Positions 11,312 to 25,126 are shown, counted from the first letter of the stretch. The stretch: 64,000 nucleotides of DNA from Riptortus pedestris (GCA_019009955.1 CM032230.1:28625001-28689000); one strand, 5' to 3'. Notes: generated by a model not told the origin, from the sequence alone. Numbers and translations are program-made.

Positions 11312-12124
11312 AATTATTGGATCGTCTTTCTCAACGAATCTGTAAAACAATTACGGTTTTCGGTAATTTTGTTCTAAAGAACTCCGATGAAGTAATTACC
11401 CTTTCCATGATATGCACGAACTTCATTGAATAGGGCATGGAGATATCATAGTGCATAGATCAGAAGTTTGTGTGTTGGCACTGTTTGATGGTTTGGTCCA
11501 GAAATGAATGGTACCCACACAATCTCCATATTCATTGTCTTTCAGCCTTCAAACATTACTTCAACAAATAGCAGCTGTTGGAAACAGTTTGCCCCACGAC
11601 GTTTGACCACTATTTGGGTTGACACTTAACCACAATTGACAATACAGTTGCGGCCTGTTGAGTGGTGTGCAATCATTTATATTGAAGTCTTGTAAGTTTT
11701 TTTCGCGAGCTACATGGGTAGAACAGTGTAAACACAGTGTAATTATATCCTAAGAAAAGTCAAAGAATATCCTTGAATAATGAACTGTTCAGTTTGGCAA
11801 AGAATGGTAAAATATCTAACAATCAGGGTAACTATAAGAGAGACAACTTGCTTTCGAGCAGTCATCTGGAGTAGTAACACAGTTACAGATGGTGCAGTGA
11901 ACTACTGCATTGGGAAAGTGTTTTACAGGTATCACAATTAGTAATAGATATCGTAGTAAAATTTAATTCGATAAAATATAATGTCATCATATTACGAGTA
12001 CATATGGTATCATATTACATCTATACCTGACACATATATATCACTATTCAGTTTAACATCGGCAATAACTAAAGCATAACAGAGATATTACAGCTGAGGT
12101 GTCATAGTGTACGGGTACTACTAT

Positions 12125-12125
<1 letters not shown>
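11312..12125. other. Unassigned sequence
   Basis: No gene or repeat was recognised. Confidence 0.35.
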
Positions 12126-13430
<1,305 letters not shown>

Positions 13431-13555
13431 TTCAGTTGGCAGGACTGTCTGGGGAGGGGTATGGTAGATTTAGAAGGCGGTGGGCTATGGCTGTAGGTTG
13501 AGTTGGTAGGACTGTCTGTAGGCTATGGGAGATTTAGAAGGCACTGGCTATGGTT
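13431..13555. repeat. Imperfect tandem duplication, unit about 60-70 bp
   Basis: 'agttggcaggactgtctg' to 'gatttagaaggcggtgggct' is followed by 'agttggtaggactgtctg' to 'gatttagaaggcactggct'. There are two diverged head-to-tail units with an internal length difference. The unit is GC-richer than its surroundings. Confidence 0.75.
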
Positions 13556-14066
13556 TCATCATCCCTGATCCCCGGCTTGGCAGATCCTCAAGGCATTCAC
13601 TCCTCTTTACTGTCCATTCCGCTCCACTCTACACTTGTCTCCCTTACCCACAGTTCGTTGGCTTCCATCCCATTCACCATATCGAATTGCTTTATTCATA
13701 TGGAGGGGATATCGACACATTGTTGCTTCTCTCTGCTTTTCCCTTTGACAACATTATAACAATAGTGGCCTAATGTTTTATATTTTTCTTTGGTGTTGTC
13801 TTCTACAATTGTTTTGAGAATATATATTTATTATACGTTACGCTTTGCGAAGTTGAAGTGAAGGGTCCTATTTACGGGTTCAAATCTTCCAGAACGCTAG
13901 TAGTAGTACCAGAACCATCATAGAAGCCAGTTCGTCAGAATGGTAAAAGGAACCTTATATGCTTTACCTCCAAAGCTCTCACTATACTTTGCCAGTGCCA
14001 ACATTACCACGTTCAGAGACGCCAAAGATTCACCCCTGACGGTCATTGGTTGCTGGACCTATTAAT
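13556..14066. other. Unassigned sequence, GC-richer patch
   Basis: Two overlapping plus-strand open frames (13525-13773 and 13550-13759) read through this patch, but neither shows a motif, start context or splice pattern that supports a gene. Confidence 0.3.
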
Positions 14067-14290
14067 TAGCAGATTTCTCATAAATGGAAAAGAAGCTATT
14101 GAGGTAGAACTCATGAAGCGATTTTTGAAAAATACCTTCAAATGTCCATTGATCCTATCTAGAAAATGAGGTCCGCTCAAATGATGATATAAGATATATA
14201 AATGAATACACATACACACTTGCTTTATATTCTAGCGGTTGCAGTTTTCGTTTGATCGTTGCAAAACTCGAAATATGAAGGTTTCAGGCA
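14067..14290 (+). mobile_element. HINE-like element, 5' part only
   Basis: 'ttagcagatttctca', 'gctattgaggtagaactcat', 'tccattgatcctat' and 'aaaatgaggtccgctcaaat' are followed by a degraded microsatellite and the start of the core ('gtttgatcgttgcaaaact'). Everything downstream is missing. Confidence 0.75.
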
Positions 14291-14554
14291 ATACTTAAGC
14301 TCCAACATTGCCTCTCTCTCATTAGAATTGGGTTTTCTTTTATCATTTTCACTCCAATTTCTCCGTTGGAAGCATTCATTTCTAGACATGTTCATTTCTG
14401 GCTTTGATTATAGAAAATATTATCTATATGCTCTTCACATGAATCAATCTCGCTCCTTACTTACCTAAAAACGGAATACCCAAAAAATGACCTTTTGAAT
14501 TAAAATTTTAAAATAATATTTCTGCACAATTCTCTTAATTATTGGTGTAGTTAA

Positions 14555-15335
14555 CAAAACAATTAAAAATAGGTTTTCTTTTCATATTACTATACTCACC
14601 GAAATCCATAAGACATTTGATGACTCCTACATAGGATTTTGTCGGCCTTCCTCTTTCCTTATGCCCTTCATCACAAAAATATTTGAAGGACCTTACCTTC
14701 AAATATGTCTGTGAAGAAGTTGTGCCAAGAAGTTTCACTCTTCTTATTCCCATGGCTTTGATAAGACTTTGGCTCTCTCTTAACTGATTTAGAATTTCCA
14801 TATTGGACTTGTTTAGTCCTTGATACAGCGATTCTACGCCAGATCCTCATTCCCATTGTTATAGTCCCTTTTGTGGAGAGTCCAACTTTCACTCCCGTAA
14901 AGTAGTACCCTCCGTACAAAAGACAACATCTTTTCGGTATCCATGCTTATTAGTTAAAGTGCTTCTTTTGCTTTGGAAGGCTTGTTTAGTAAGTACTATT
15001 CTTCTATCGACTTCGTCTTTACTATCATTGGGCTCAGTGATGATGCTCCTTAGATAACAAAACTTTTTCTATCACAATGGTATTATAATATTTATATTTC
15101 TTTGGCTTTATTTATTCTCTACTACTCTTTCTTGTTTAATGTGCATTTATCTCGGGTTTAAACTGATCTAGAGCGTCTTGCAGCATTCTATTCATCTCTA
15201 CTTGGGACTTTGCCACCAGAGCAATATTATATGGAAATCTGATGCAATGAATGAATTTACCGTTAATCTGTATGCCTACGGTTGTGTCTTTTATAAACAT
15301 ATTGAACAGCTAAGGTGACAGAAGGCATCCTTACA
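14555..15335 (-). pseudogene. Decayed RTE-clade LINE reverse transcriptase, C-terminal half
   Basis: Read right to left with frameshifts, the remnant shows an RT palm segment (LFNMFIKDTTVGIQINGKF, then HCIRF and NIALVAKSQVEMNRML). It continues with YLRSIITEPNDSKDEVDRR then IVLTKQAFQSKR, then FVRRVLLYGSESWTLHKRD, then LRESQSLIKAMGIRRVKLL and finally RGRPTKSYVGV followed by DFGEYSNMKRK. This order is characteristic of the RTE-type endonuclease-reverse transcriptases common in insects. The expected FADD catalytic box reads FPYN, so both catalytic aspartates are gone. Stops break the frame in several places. The 5' endonuclease and finger regions are absent. Confidence 0.75.
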
Positions 15336-15354
15336 TTAATGTAGCAAACCTGGA

Positions 15355-15470
15355 GTCATGGGATCGGTTCTCGAGTGGGCAATAGGAATTTATTTAATGA
15401 CTCACTAAATAAAACCCTTAGCCCCTGCTAGAAGAGAAACACTAAGCGAACGTTAATAAATAAAATAACA
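15355..15470 (+). repeat. Degenerate tRNA-derived SINE
   Basis: 'ggttctcgagtgggca' (B-box region) is followed by 'aatttatttaatgact', 'taaataaaacccttagcccc' and the 'gaacgttaataaataaa' tail. Internally shortened compared with the full-length copy. Confidence 0.65.
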
Positions 15471-16792
15471 TAAGTAATTCAACTAAACCCCCCTAACTTT
15501 TGTAAATCCATGACCTGGGCTTCTCATAGTCTTCTTCATAAAGGCTTCTTAACCCATTATTGTAAAAGGCTGCGTCTGTTGATGAATAACTTTGTAAGGT
15601 TGAGTTAATTTAAATGAAGACCCAAGTGCCTTATCCATTTATTTAAATTGAGTCCACAAAGAACTTCCGAACTTAAATATAAATGTGAAGTGTAAAGGAG
15701 CTGACAGTCCTTTTGTTTTGTCTCCCCCTTTAGAAGAGAACAAGAACCTCTGCAAGTTCTACAATTAGCAATGGCCATCTCTTGCTGGAAGTTTGTTTAT
15801 TAATTTTTTCCCTCCGAGCCCCGGGATAGGGGCAAGAAATCAACCCTCTGCCTTCGGACGGGGGACACTTTCATCTAGTTTTTTTCACACTTTTTTTATA
15901 CTATTTATCAGCTTGATGGGCAAAAACTCGTTAAGTTGCTAACTTATATTTCTCCGAGAGATATAACCGACTTACTTCACCCTTCACACTTCATTCGTTA
16001 ATGGATAACCAACATTTCCAGTAGGTAAAAATTGTATTTATTAAGTGTACATTGCTCCAAAATTATTGATACAATACCAGAATAAGACAAAACAAGATAA
16101 TGAAATGCATCAAAGTAAAAAAAAGAAGAAAAAAACAGATTCAAACAACACTGAATATGTTCATGAAAAATGAAGACAAATCAAATGAAGATAAGAAGCC
16201 CACGGAAGAACTACAGTTAAGAACAAATTGACAGTATTGAAGCATCAAATGGGCTAAATAAAGTATCTGAGAAACCTTTAAAATTGTTTGGCAGTTTTCC
16301 AATATTTCTAGGATAAGAAGAACAAAAAATATTTTTTAACGAATGCTGAGAAAGCTTGGAAATCCATTCAAATTTTAGGAAAGCAATTAAAAGAAGATAT
16401 TTTATTAGTTTATATAAATATGAAAATTACACTACATTAACAGACAGCTGTTAAAATTAAAATTATGTTATGTGAGATTGGCAGGACTTCGACGTGTTTG
16501 CATTTCCTTACCTCATGTTTCGGGCCGTACGTGGTAACGATTGCTTGCTTCAACTCACGACAGAGACTAACCTCTTCTTTTACCTGTCTTTTTCATTCGG
16601 TTTCTAATCGAAAATCAAGTTTTTTTTTTTTAATAATTCGTAAAATTTATCAACGGTAAGTTTTAAATGAATATCTTACGTTATCAAATATTGTGCGTTT
16701 CAATCAATATTATTGGTTATTTTTTTCAAGAATTTTAGAAATAAATATTTAAAAATGACCGTTAAAATAAATTTTCATACATGCGAACACGT
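15471..16792. other. Unassigned sequence
   Basis: Contains a GC-richer stretch near 15810-15880 ('gagccccgggataggggcaa') that looks like a retroelement untranslated region but could not be assigned. The short frame at 16465-16659 is unsupported. Confidence 0.3.
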
Positions 16793-16924
16793 TTTAGCAG
16801 ATTTTCCTTAAGGGAAATGAGCAATTGAGCTCGTACTCATGACGCGATTTTCGAAATTTTTCTTCAAAAGTCCATCGATTCTACCTAGGAGATGACGAAA
16901 ATGAGGTCCGTTCAAAACTATATA

Positions 16925-16963
<39 letters not shown>

Positions 16964-17770
16964 CTGTTACCGCTCTCGCGGTCGCAATTATTGTTTAATC
17001 GTTACCAAACTCGATATTTAGTCGTTTTATGTATAGAGTAAGATCAAGTTCGTTAATGGCTGAAATCGAAACAGGGGGAGGGGAAAGGTTTAGAGGGTAG
17101 GATTTTTGAACATTCGAAATATCTCCGTTACTATACTTCGGATCAAAAAATTGTATGGAGTCAATCTTATTGCAAATTAAATCTACTATAATTATTATCA
17201 TAAACATTTATTCTCTATCTTGAATATTAACGGAGATATTTTCATTTTTCAGTTTTTAGTCTTCAGCAAACCCCCACTTCTATTAATGTTACATAAAAAA
17301 TACTCTATTACATAACAAACCACATTATTCGAACCTTAAATACCAAATGTTGCATTCAATAGACCTTTATTATACGAGATACATGCATATATGTCCTGGT
17401 GACCCCCCCCCCCTCGTCTTTAGGTCTACTAAAATTTGATTGATTGAGAAAACAATTATTCTGACTTATTATTAGTTACAGTACTAGATATAGTTAATAG
17501 TTCTCAATAAAATTAATATGTTATATTCTCATATACTTCAGTAATTGCTTTCTTTCCAGTGTGAGGCTGGCAGACCTGTTTGTTTATATTTGAAACGCTT
17601 CCTGTCGGCAGGTTATTGAAATTGGCTGAAACATTTCTTATTTCCGATTGTATTTATACACTTAATATCCACGGTGGTGTTGTGTTACCAGTATGTAGAT
17701 TTATCTATTACTAAACTCCACGAGGGAAATCTTCTTAGTTTACGCAGCCCTTGCGTGATGGACTATTTAT
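16793..17770 (+). mobile_element. HINE-like element, complete long form, module C
   Basis: It has TTTTAGCAG and the palindrome, (TA)n at 16919-16960, the core and G-tract (17074-17085), then the long C module: 'tctattacataacaaaccac', a C-rich run (17402-17413), 'cttcctgtcggcaggttatt' and 'ccagtatgtagatttatcta'. It ends GGGAAATCTTCTTAG, hairpin ACGCAGCCCTTGCGT and GATGGACTAT. About 978 bp. Confidence 0.88.
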
Positions 17771-18470
17771 TAAATATGCTGCTTAGAAATAATGTAAAAG
17801 TTTTAAATTAAATAGTGCTATTATTTTTCATTTCCCTTAAAGTCCTTTATTTTAAATATTGAGGTAAAAACGGCAGATGATTCAAACGTTAGAACGAAAT
17901 GTTAGCAAATAGAAACAATTTAAAAGACAACTAAAAAGAAGTTAGATTATCAGACATTTTTCTCTATACATCGTTCTTTTCGATGAATTAAAAAAGAAAA
18001 ATTATCTTTTAATAGAAAAAAATAATTGGTTTATTTTTTTGCAATTTAATGAACTAAGTCATTAAGTGTTTTTATTTCTGAGACAATAGATCGAAAATAG
18101 GAAAACATTTTAGCCATAGTGAGTTATAATAATTAGCCCCTACCGCGTACTGTCGTACCAACAGCTGAGGTCGTATCAACAATTCTCGGTTAATTTTTTA
18201 CTGCGCCAAATTATCAGAATATGTATAATATAATTATTAAAAATGTTAATATGAAATATTTAAAAATAATTAGCACTCGGCAGTGAGGTACATAAAAAAA
18301 AATACGTCCGCATCGAGATTGTTAAGGGGAACATTAATAAATAGTACTAAGGTAGGAGAGCCAATAACAAAAGTACTGATTTAAAATATTATGAACTATC
18401 TTCCATTATTACAGTAGCCTTTTTGGAAGGTCACTCAGGCTTTTATCACAAAACTTATCGGTAGCCAACC
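17771..18470. other. Unassigned AT-rich sequence
   Basis: Nothing recognised between two HINE copies. Confidence 0.4.
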
Positions 18471-18960
18471 AAAAAGTCCGTCACGCAGTAGCTGCGTTAA
18501 CTAAGCAGATTTCCCACGTGCGCCACGTATTCGCATTTATCTCAAAACTTAAAAGTTCAATGAGAACAATATTTGGTATTAAAGTTTCAAATAAAGTGCT
18601 TCATAACATAATAGAATATTGAAAATATGAGATGAGTAGGAGTGGGGCTTTACTGAAGACCGAAAACTAAAAAAAATGCAAATATCTCAGTTAATAAACA
18701 AGAAAGTGAAAAAATATGTACATAACAACATTTATAGAACATTACATTTCCAACAAGATTGGTTATATACAATTTTTCAATCTGACGCATAATAACGGAG
18801 ATATTAAGAATTTTCGAAATTCTCCCCCTCTAAACCCCCCCCCCTCCCTCTGGTCCGATTTCAGCCATTAACGAACTTGATCTTTCTTTTTGTATAAAAC
18901 GATTATATATCAAGTTTGGTAACGATACGACAAAAATTGCGACCGCTAGAGCGGTAACAG

Positions 18961-19028
<68 letters not shown>

Positions 19029-19091
19029 CGAAAATCGCGTCATGAGTACAACCTCAATAGCTGATTTCCCTTCAGGGAAATCAGCTAAAAG
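18471..19091 (-). mobile_element. HINE-like element, complete, module B
   Basis: On the minus strand it starts TTTTAGCTGATTTCCC (19090) and ends ACGCAGCTACTGCGTGACGG then ACTTTTT (18471). It has a long (TA)n run (18965-19026). The right module is B ('gcaaatatctcagttaataa' read from the plus strand, then 'tttggtattaaagtttcaaa'). Confidence 0.88.
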
Positions 19092-19775
19092 AAAGGGAGA
19101 CAAACAATAGAAAATCTGTTTACAAGACTGCGAAAGCTACGAAGATTTTTCAAGATATTCTGTAGATGCGTCTTAGTATAGGAAATAGAACTAAGGCGTG
19201 GGAACAATCTGGAAATTTGAATTGCAGAAGCCAAAATAAATAGTTAAATTTAAAAAAATAGGTACCGGGAATGGACAATGTAGTGAAAAGTATTTTGCAC
19301 TTTTTAGTATCATTATGACAGCTTGGTGTAATAAGAGTTGTCGTTGGCAGTAAATATGATGTGAGAGAGGAAGCCGTTGAAAAGAAGAAATAAATGTGTT
19401 CCACGCAGCAATCTCATCAGGGGCCCTATCAAAATATATCCTTTATCCCTCTATATTTCTATCATTGTTGCCAACAACAAAAAAAAATCCTTGTTGAGGT
19501 TATTGGAAAAGTATTGTTAAAAATATTTGTTTTGTTGATCCAGTGGCACTGATAAATATACTTGTTTCCAGCTAGATTCGACGCAATGTAAGATATAAGT
19601 TCTCTTTTCATTGGATAGGTTTTAGTAAAGAAATATCCAAGTCGCGCTAGCAACATTTGAGATAGTTCAAATTAGTGGGTCTGTCATGAAGGTGCTCAAC
19701 ATAAGTAAAATGCTGATTCAGTAGTCAAAATAAATATAGGAAATAGAAATACCATTTTTAATAATTTGATAATAT
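19092..19775. other. Unassigned sequence
   Basis: No gene or repeat supported; open frames here are short and lack motifs. Confidence 0.35.
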
Positions 19776-19868
19776 GTACATTTCTTCAAATGTTCATCGA
19801 TCCTATCCAGGACTTGACGAAAATGAGGTCCGTTCAAAATTATACATACACACACCCACAAACCCGCT

Positions 19869-19933
<65 letters not shown>

Positions 19934-20754
19934 GCACGCACACGCACATATATATGTCTGTTAATGCTCTAGCGGGAGAAATGTTTGTTTGATCGGTTTC
20001 AACCTCGATATGTAATCGTTTTATGTAAAAAGAAAGATCAAATTCTGAAATCGGACTAGTGGGAGGAGGGATTTAGAGGGGGGATTTTCAAAAACTCGAT
20101 ATATCTCCGTTACCATACGTCGGATCGAAAAGTTGTAAAGACCCAGTCTTATTGCAAATTAATGAATACAAATATTGTTATATACATTTATCCTTTATCT
20201 TGAACGGAACCGAGATATTTGCATTTTTTAGTATTCAGGCATTAGCAAATCCCCACTTCTAATAATGTCAAATAAACAATACTCTGGCGTATAATAAACA
20301 ACTTTATTAAAAGCTTAAATTACAAATATTGTTTTCAAGACACCTTTATTATACTTGAAATATGCAAATATGTTCTCTTGAACCAACCCCCTCCTCCCCA
20401 TCTAAGTTCTTGGCCTACTAAAATTTGAGTGATAAAGATCAAAATTATTCTGATTCATTATTAATTAATGAATAATTGTGTTAATGAGTAATTGTTTATT
20501 CTTTTATTTCTGGTGATAAATATTTCTAACTATCTATTCAGCCCTGAGTTTTTGGCAGACCTGTTTGTTTACAATTCAGACGCTTTCTGTTGGGTGGTTA
20601 TTAAAATAGACTGAACAATTTCTCATTACCGTTTGTATTTATTCACTCAATATTGATAGTGGAGTTAATTGTTATCAGAATGTAGATTTATCTATCATAA
20701 TACTTTACGAGGGAAATCTGCTTAGTTTACGCAGCCCTTGTGTGACGGACTATT
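19776..20754 (+). mobile_element. HINE-like element, module C, 5' end missing, CA microsatellite
   Basis: It begins inside the conserved left block ('cttcaaatgttcatcgatcc'). Its internal microsatellite is (CA)n (19845-19945) instead of the usual (TA)n. The core and the long C module follow, and it ends GGGAAATCTGCTTAGTTTAC, hairpin and GACGGACTAT. Confidence 0.87.
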
Positions 20755-21228
20755 TAGCTTATGTCTTCTCAGGTTTATACTTTCATACAAATAACTGAAA
20801 CATGGTCCATCCTGTTGACAAGCTACACCAATTTTTGATCGATGCCCGAATATAATATAAGCGGTCTAGGAGATGTGTGGACTGTATCTGGTCTGGTTTG
20901 GGGTATAGATGGGGCCGTTGGGAGTAACCAGATTATTAATGGTCACAATGCACTTGGGAAGCCTTGACCTGCTTCCTGCCTATCCTGTGCTCCTACAAAA
21001 ACATGGAAGCCATACAAAACATGCCCATGAATATGGTGAATGCTATCCGAGATCATGTCCTACCCTGAATAATAGAAATATCTTCGTCTGTTCGTTCAAG
21101 AGCTAAATTACATTGCCATTTAGGAATGTTGAGGCACATAGAATCTTTAGGGTCCTTGGAAGAACTGCTTCATCTGAGAAATGACTGATGTGTCTCTAGA
21201 AGATATACGAATATAATTAAAGCCCGTC
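20755..21228. other. Unassigned, GC-richer patch
   Basis: Contains a 65-codon plus-strand frame (20909-21106) of normal amino-acid composition but no recognisable motif. It could be a decayed coding fragment. Confidence 0.25.
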
Positions 21229-21660
21229 ACTCAGGGACAGCGTAAACTAAGCAGATACTGCTATAACATACTTCTCATCTCTATTTCTATGTAAAAAAAA
21301 AAAAAAAAAAACCAATGAGTAATGTGGGGTGGAGGGGAAGTTCCTGAAGCAGAAAAAAAGAATGTACAAATAATTCGCTTAATACTTGAGTTTGATCTCT
21401 AACATTTTGAGATACCACTCGTAATGAGAGATATAATTTGAATTTTTAAAATTCCCCGATTTAACCCCCCCCCCCAGTCCCGACCCATTCTACCCCCGAT
21501 TTCAGCTATTAACTAATATGATCTTTAGTGTAGGATCTAACAGTTACATATCGAGTATGGTATATAAGAAATAAATACCATTCCATACTCCTCGACCTTC
21601 TAAATATTTTCGTTGAGTCACATTCAAGGCCCACCTAGAAGATTGAAGTTTCATTTACAA
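21229..21660 (-). mobile_element. HINE-like element, module D, 5' part missing
   Basis: The 3' terminus (at 21229) reads as the complement of TTTACGCTGTCCCTGAGTGA. Next come the D module ('gtttctatgtaaaaa' type), a core, a C-rich run at 21467-21478 (the G-tract) and 'cagctattaactaatatgat'. The microsatellite and 5' palindrome are absent. Confidence 0.75.
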
Positions 21661-22261
21661 CTCGATGTTAAATTTAGATAATTACAAAAACCGTAAAATA
21701 TGAGCAAAAAAAAGTATTCAAATAACTCAATCAGGTGATGAATTGTACGTTTTCCAAACTATTGTTTTCCCATGTTTTTTTAAATACTATTTCTCAACAG
21801 TTTACTACTAGAGAACATTACTGTAAAATCACACAGGAACATATTTATTCAGTTTGAATGAGTAGCCATACTGCATAAATCAAAAACGTTTTTTTGTTCT
21901 TTATAGCATCCTACTTATTTTCATGTCCAACGTGTTTCGAGCAATGTAGCCCCTTATAAAGGGGTTCCTTCCCTTCTAAAATTACAATTTAATTAATTTT
22001 TTTTAATGTTAAAAATTTTTATAAAAAATGTTGATATAATAAGTGGAAACAAAATCCTGGTTTAGCATATAGATAAAAAAAAAACCCACAAAAAACAAAT
22101 TAAATTTTGGATGAGAAGGAACCCGATGTTAAAGAGAGGCAATTGCTTGAAGAAAATAAATCGGGTGTTTTAAAGAAATGAGATGTTTAAGAAAGAAAGT
22201 ATTTGTTTTGACCCAGTATGGCTACACTTCCAAAGAATTTAGAAAGCGGTTACCTCATGTA
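21661..22261. other. Unassigned AT-rich sequence
   Basis: Nothing recognised. Confidence 0.35.
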
Positions 22262-22693
22262 AAGAAGATTATATACATATACATATTGAACGAAAATCAT
22301 ATAAATTAATACATATGAGGGCATGAACCTTCTGAGCCTTGCTTGACCATAGAATAAGTAGACTTTAAGATAAGCAAAAATAGGCTTTGAGCCGACAGGA
22401 AACTAGTTCCACTTTTGGCCTATCACCTTATAAACAGCCGTAAAACTAAATCCAAAACAATCTAATCGTAAATCAGCCCGTTTACAAGTCACTGAACGAA
22501 TTAATCCGGTCCAAGACGGGAATTTTTGTTGCGGGCGGAGCTTCTTGACAGGAAGGTCAAAGGAGCTAAATATCTGTAGTTCGGCCGTCAAAGAAGAGGT
22601 GCTGTATTTATACCTGCCTTTACTGCCCCAGTTACAAAGACCACCTGGCCTCCCATAATAGGTTCAAGCCTTTGTATTTTTACACATTCTAAT
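22262..22693 (-). mobile_element. Possible solo LTR
   Basis: On the minus strand the segment begins TGTAAAAATAC and ends CTTCTTTACA, i.e. short inverted TG/CA termini. It is GC-richer than its flanks and carries a promoter-like GGTATAAATACAGCACC near 22590-22606. No convincing target duplication was found at the borders, so the ends are provisional. The open frame inside (22403-22591) has no recognisable product. Confidence 0.3.
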
Positions 22694-23430
22694 TTTAAAG
22701 TGGGATAGTTTTAGTTAAGTAAATTTTTAGAAAATACCAATACATTAAGATTAGTAATACAAAATAAGTATATGATTAAATGTCATTATAAGCCCAGAAG
22801 TCCTGTATTTAAACCTCTACTGAACGATTCTCAGTTTTAAAATACTAGGTAGTTACTGTTTTTATTTTTTTAATGTCTACAAATATAAAAAACAAAATTG
22901 TTTAAATACAATATACGTAATCACAATTCAATCATTATTACGTGGCCAATAATTTTATATAAAAAATTACCAAGTTCAATACATGACTTTCGCAACTAAG
23001 AAGCCTGCAATTAGGAAAGTATATATCAACATTATTAAATATTTAAGAAATAGTCTCAAACTCCGCGAATTTTATCTGAGTTAACATTGTCAAATTTCTC
23101 TTCCTCTCTTATTTTTTTTCTGTACTGTTATGCCTATGTATTAGTAAGAACAGGAACCATGATAATGATGATAAGTTTAATAAAACTATTATGATGAAAT
23201 ATGTTTTTAACATTAGGTATGGACAATAAAATATATATGACACTTATAAGTTTAGATTTTTCTAGGCATGTTATTTTAAATTCTAGTCTGTTATACTTAT
23301 GTATTATTTATTAAGAAGCTATTACTAACATAGAATAACTAAGCTCATTATATAAGGCCTACTCCTGCTATAAGGACAAATATTGTAAGCAATAAATAAA
23401 TAAAAATAAACTAGAATTTCTTTTTCAGTT
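22694..23430. other. Unassigned AT-rich sequence
   Basis: Nothing recognised. Confidence 0.4.
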
Positions 23431-23433
23431 AAT

Positions 23434-23682
23434 CCATTATTAAATATTATTATTATTTATTAACGTCCACTTTTTGCAAAAAAAGGCTAATCGGAACGCG
23501 TTATCTACAGGATACCAACCTTGTCTAGTAAGGATGGGATATAGGATGTTATTTAATGAATTTCGTCACTAAATAATTTCCTTTGCTCAGGCGAGAATCG
23601 AACTCGCCACTCTAGGTTTACCATCTGACATTAAGGTCAATGCTTTAACTCATGTGGCTAACGTGAACCATTATTAATATTT
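23434..23682 (-). repeat. tRNA-derived SINE, near full length, with target-site duplication
   Basis: On the minus strand: the tRNA-like head with B box (GAGTTCGATTCTCGCC), 'aattatttagtgacgaaatt', 'ttgcaaaaagtggacgttaa' and an (ATA)n tail. CCATTATTAA occurs at both borders, giving an apparent 10-bp target duplication. Confidence 0.85.
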
Positions 23683-23785
23683 TTGTTAACAAAATATTTC
23701 TATTGTAGTAAGTTTGATTTATATGCGATTCTATCGTATATTAATGAATTTTATATATTCTTATTACTGAGTATTTTCTCATACC

Positions 23786-23911
23786 TTTTAGCAGATTTCC
23801 CTTAAGGGGAATCAGCTATTGAGGTTGTACTCATGACGGAATTTTCGAAATTTGTCTTCAAATGTCCATCGATCCTACCTAGTAGATGACGAAAATGAGG
23901 TCCGTTCAAAA

Positions 23912-23983
<72 letters not shown>

Positions 23984-24411
23984 CTGTTACCGCTCTAGCG
24001 GTCGCAATTTTTGTTCAATCGTTACCAAACTCGATATTTATTCGTTTTATGTAAAAAGAAAGATCAAGTTTTTTAACGACTGAAATCGGACATGTGGGAG
24101 GGGGGGTTTATAGGGGAGGATTTTCGAAAATTCGAATTACGTCGGATCGAAAAATTGTACAGAACCAATCTTATTGCAAATTAAATTTACTATAAATATT
24201 GTCATATACATGTTTTCTCTATCTTGAATATTAACCGAGATATTTGCATTTTTATTAAATCGGGGCGCCTAACGGACGAGAGTTACTTTCCCGCCAAAAG
24301 CTAGTTCGGCCGTTTCCTTCACTGGCTCGGCTCTCGTGAAATTTCTCTATTGTAAAACTTCACGTGGGTAATATGCTTAGTTTACACCGCCCCATACGTG
24401 ACGGACTTTTC
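23786..24411 (+). mobile_element. HINE-like element, complete, module A
   Basis: TTTTAGCAG, palindrome TTTCCCTTAAGGGGAA, long (TA)n (23917-23979), core and G-tract, module A ('agctagttcggccgtttcct'), then GTGGGTAATATGCTTAG, a weakened hairpin and GACGGACTTTT. Confidence 0.9.
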
Positions 24412-24429
24412 AGTAGTTCACACTGTTAA

Positions 24430-24618
24430 TGGCACATGGTAAATCGAGCACATGGAGTGGCGAGTTCGATTCTTGCCTGAGAAGTAGAAATTTATTTAGT
24501 GACTTAAACTCATTAAATAAAATCCTTAGTCCCACCGTCGCTAGTAGGTGGTAACTTGTAGAAAACCCGTCACAATTAGCCGTATTTGCAAAACGCTGAC
24601 GTTAATAAATAATTTTAA
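24430..24618 (+). repeat. tRNA-derived SINE
   Basis: Head with 'gagtggcgagttcgattctt' (B box), body 'aatttatttagtgac', 'ccttagtcccaccgtcgcta', tail 'ctgacgttaataaataa'. It starts about 20 bp after the end of a HINE. Confidence 0.8.
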
Positions 24619-24693
24619 TTTGTGCATTAGTGTGAATCCTGTTTCTTAACATTTCATCATTTTGTTGAAGTTACTATGAGTTGTTTTTGAGTT

Positions 24694-24694
24694 A

Positions 24695-24743
<49 letters not shown>
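24694..24743. repeat. (TA)n microsatellite
   Basis: About 25 TA units without HINE flanks. Confidence 0.9.
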
Positions 24744-24746
<3 letters not shown>

Positions 24747-25126
24747 ACTATTATTTATTTTAAGGAAACATCATTATTAAGGAATGTGCTCTAAAAGAAA
24801 CTGCGATAGGTGCTCTAAAAGAACTTCCATGGCTTTCAAAAAACCAGCTTGGGCATTGTGAAGTTTAGGTTCTATCGTTTTGTGTATAGATAGAACGTAT
24901 TACTGAAGTTAGGGTGCTTTTAACGTGGTCTTATAGGAAAATATTGGAATGGGGTCAGATATCAACAGGTAACAATGATAAACAGCCAAATCGATTAGAA
25001 GAAAATGGCCCCACAGAGGTTATCTCACGGGGAAGATCAGGGGAGGGAGACTCTTAGATAAAAAATATGTTCGCATAGAAATCATCATATGATCTTGAAC
25101 CAAATTATAACCACCGAATATACTTT
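24744..25126. other. Unassigned sequence
   Basis: No feature recognised. Confidence 0.35.

Noticed and set aside
18903..19103. Small proteins with long Tyr-Ile repeats at several loci
   Set aside because: These are (TA)n microsatellites inside HINE copies.
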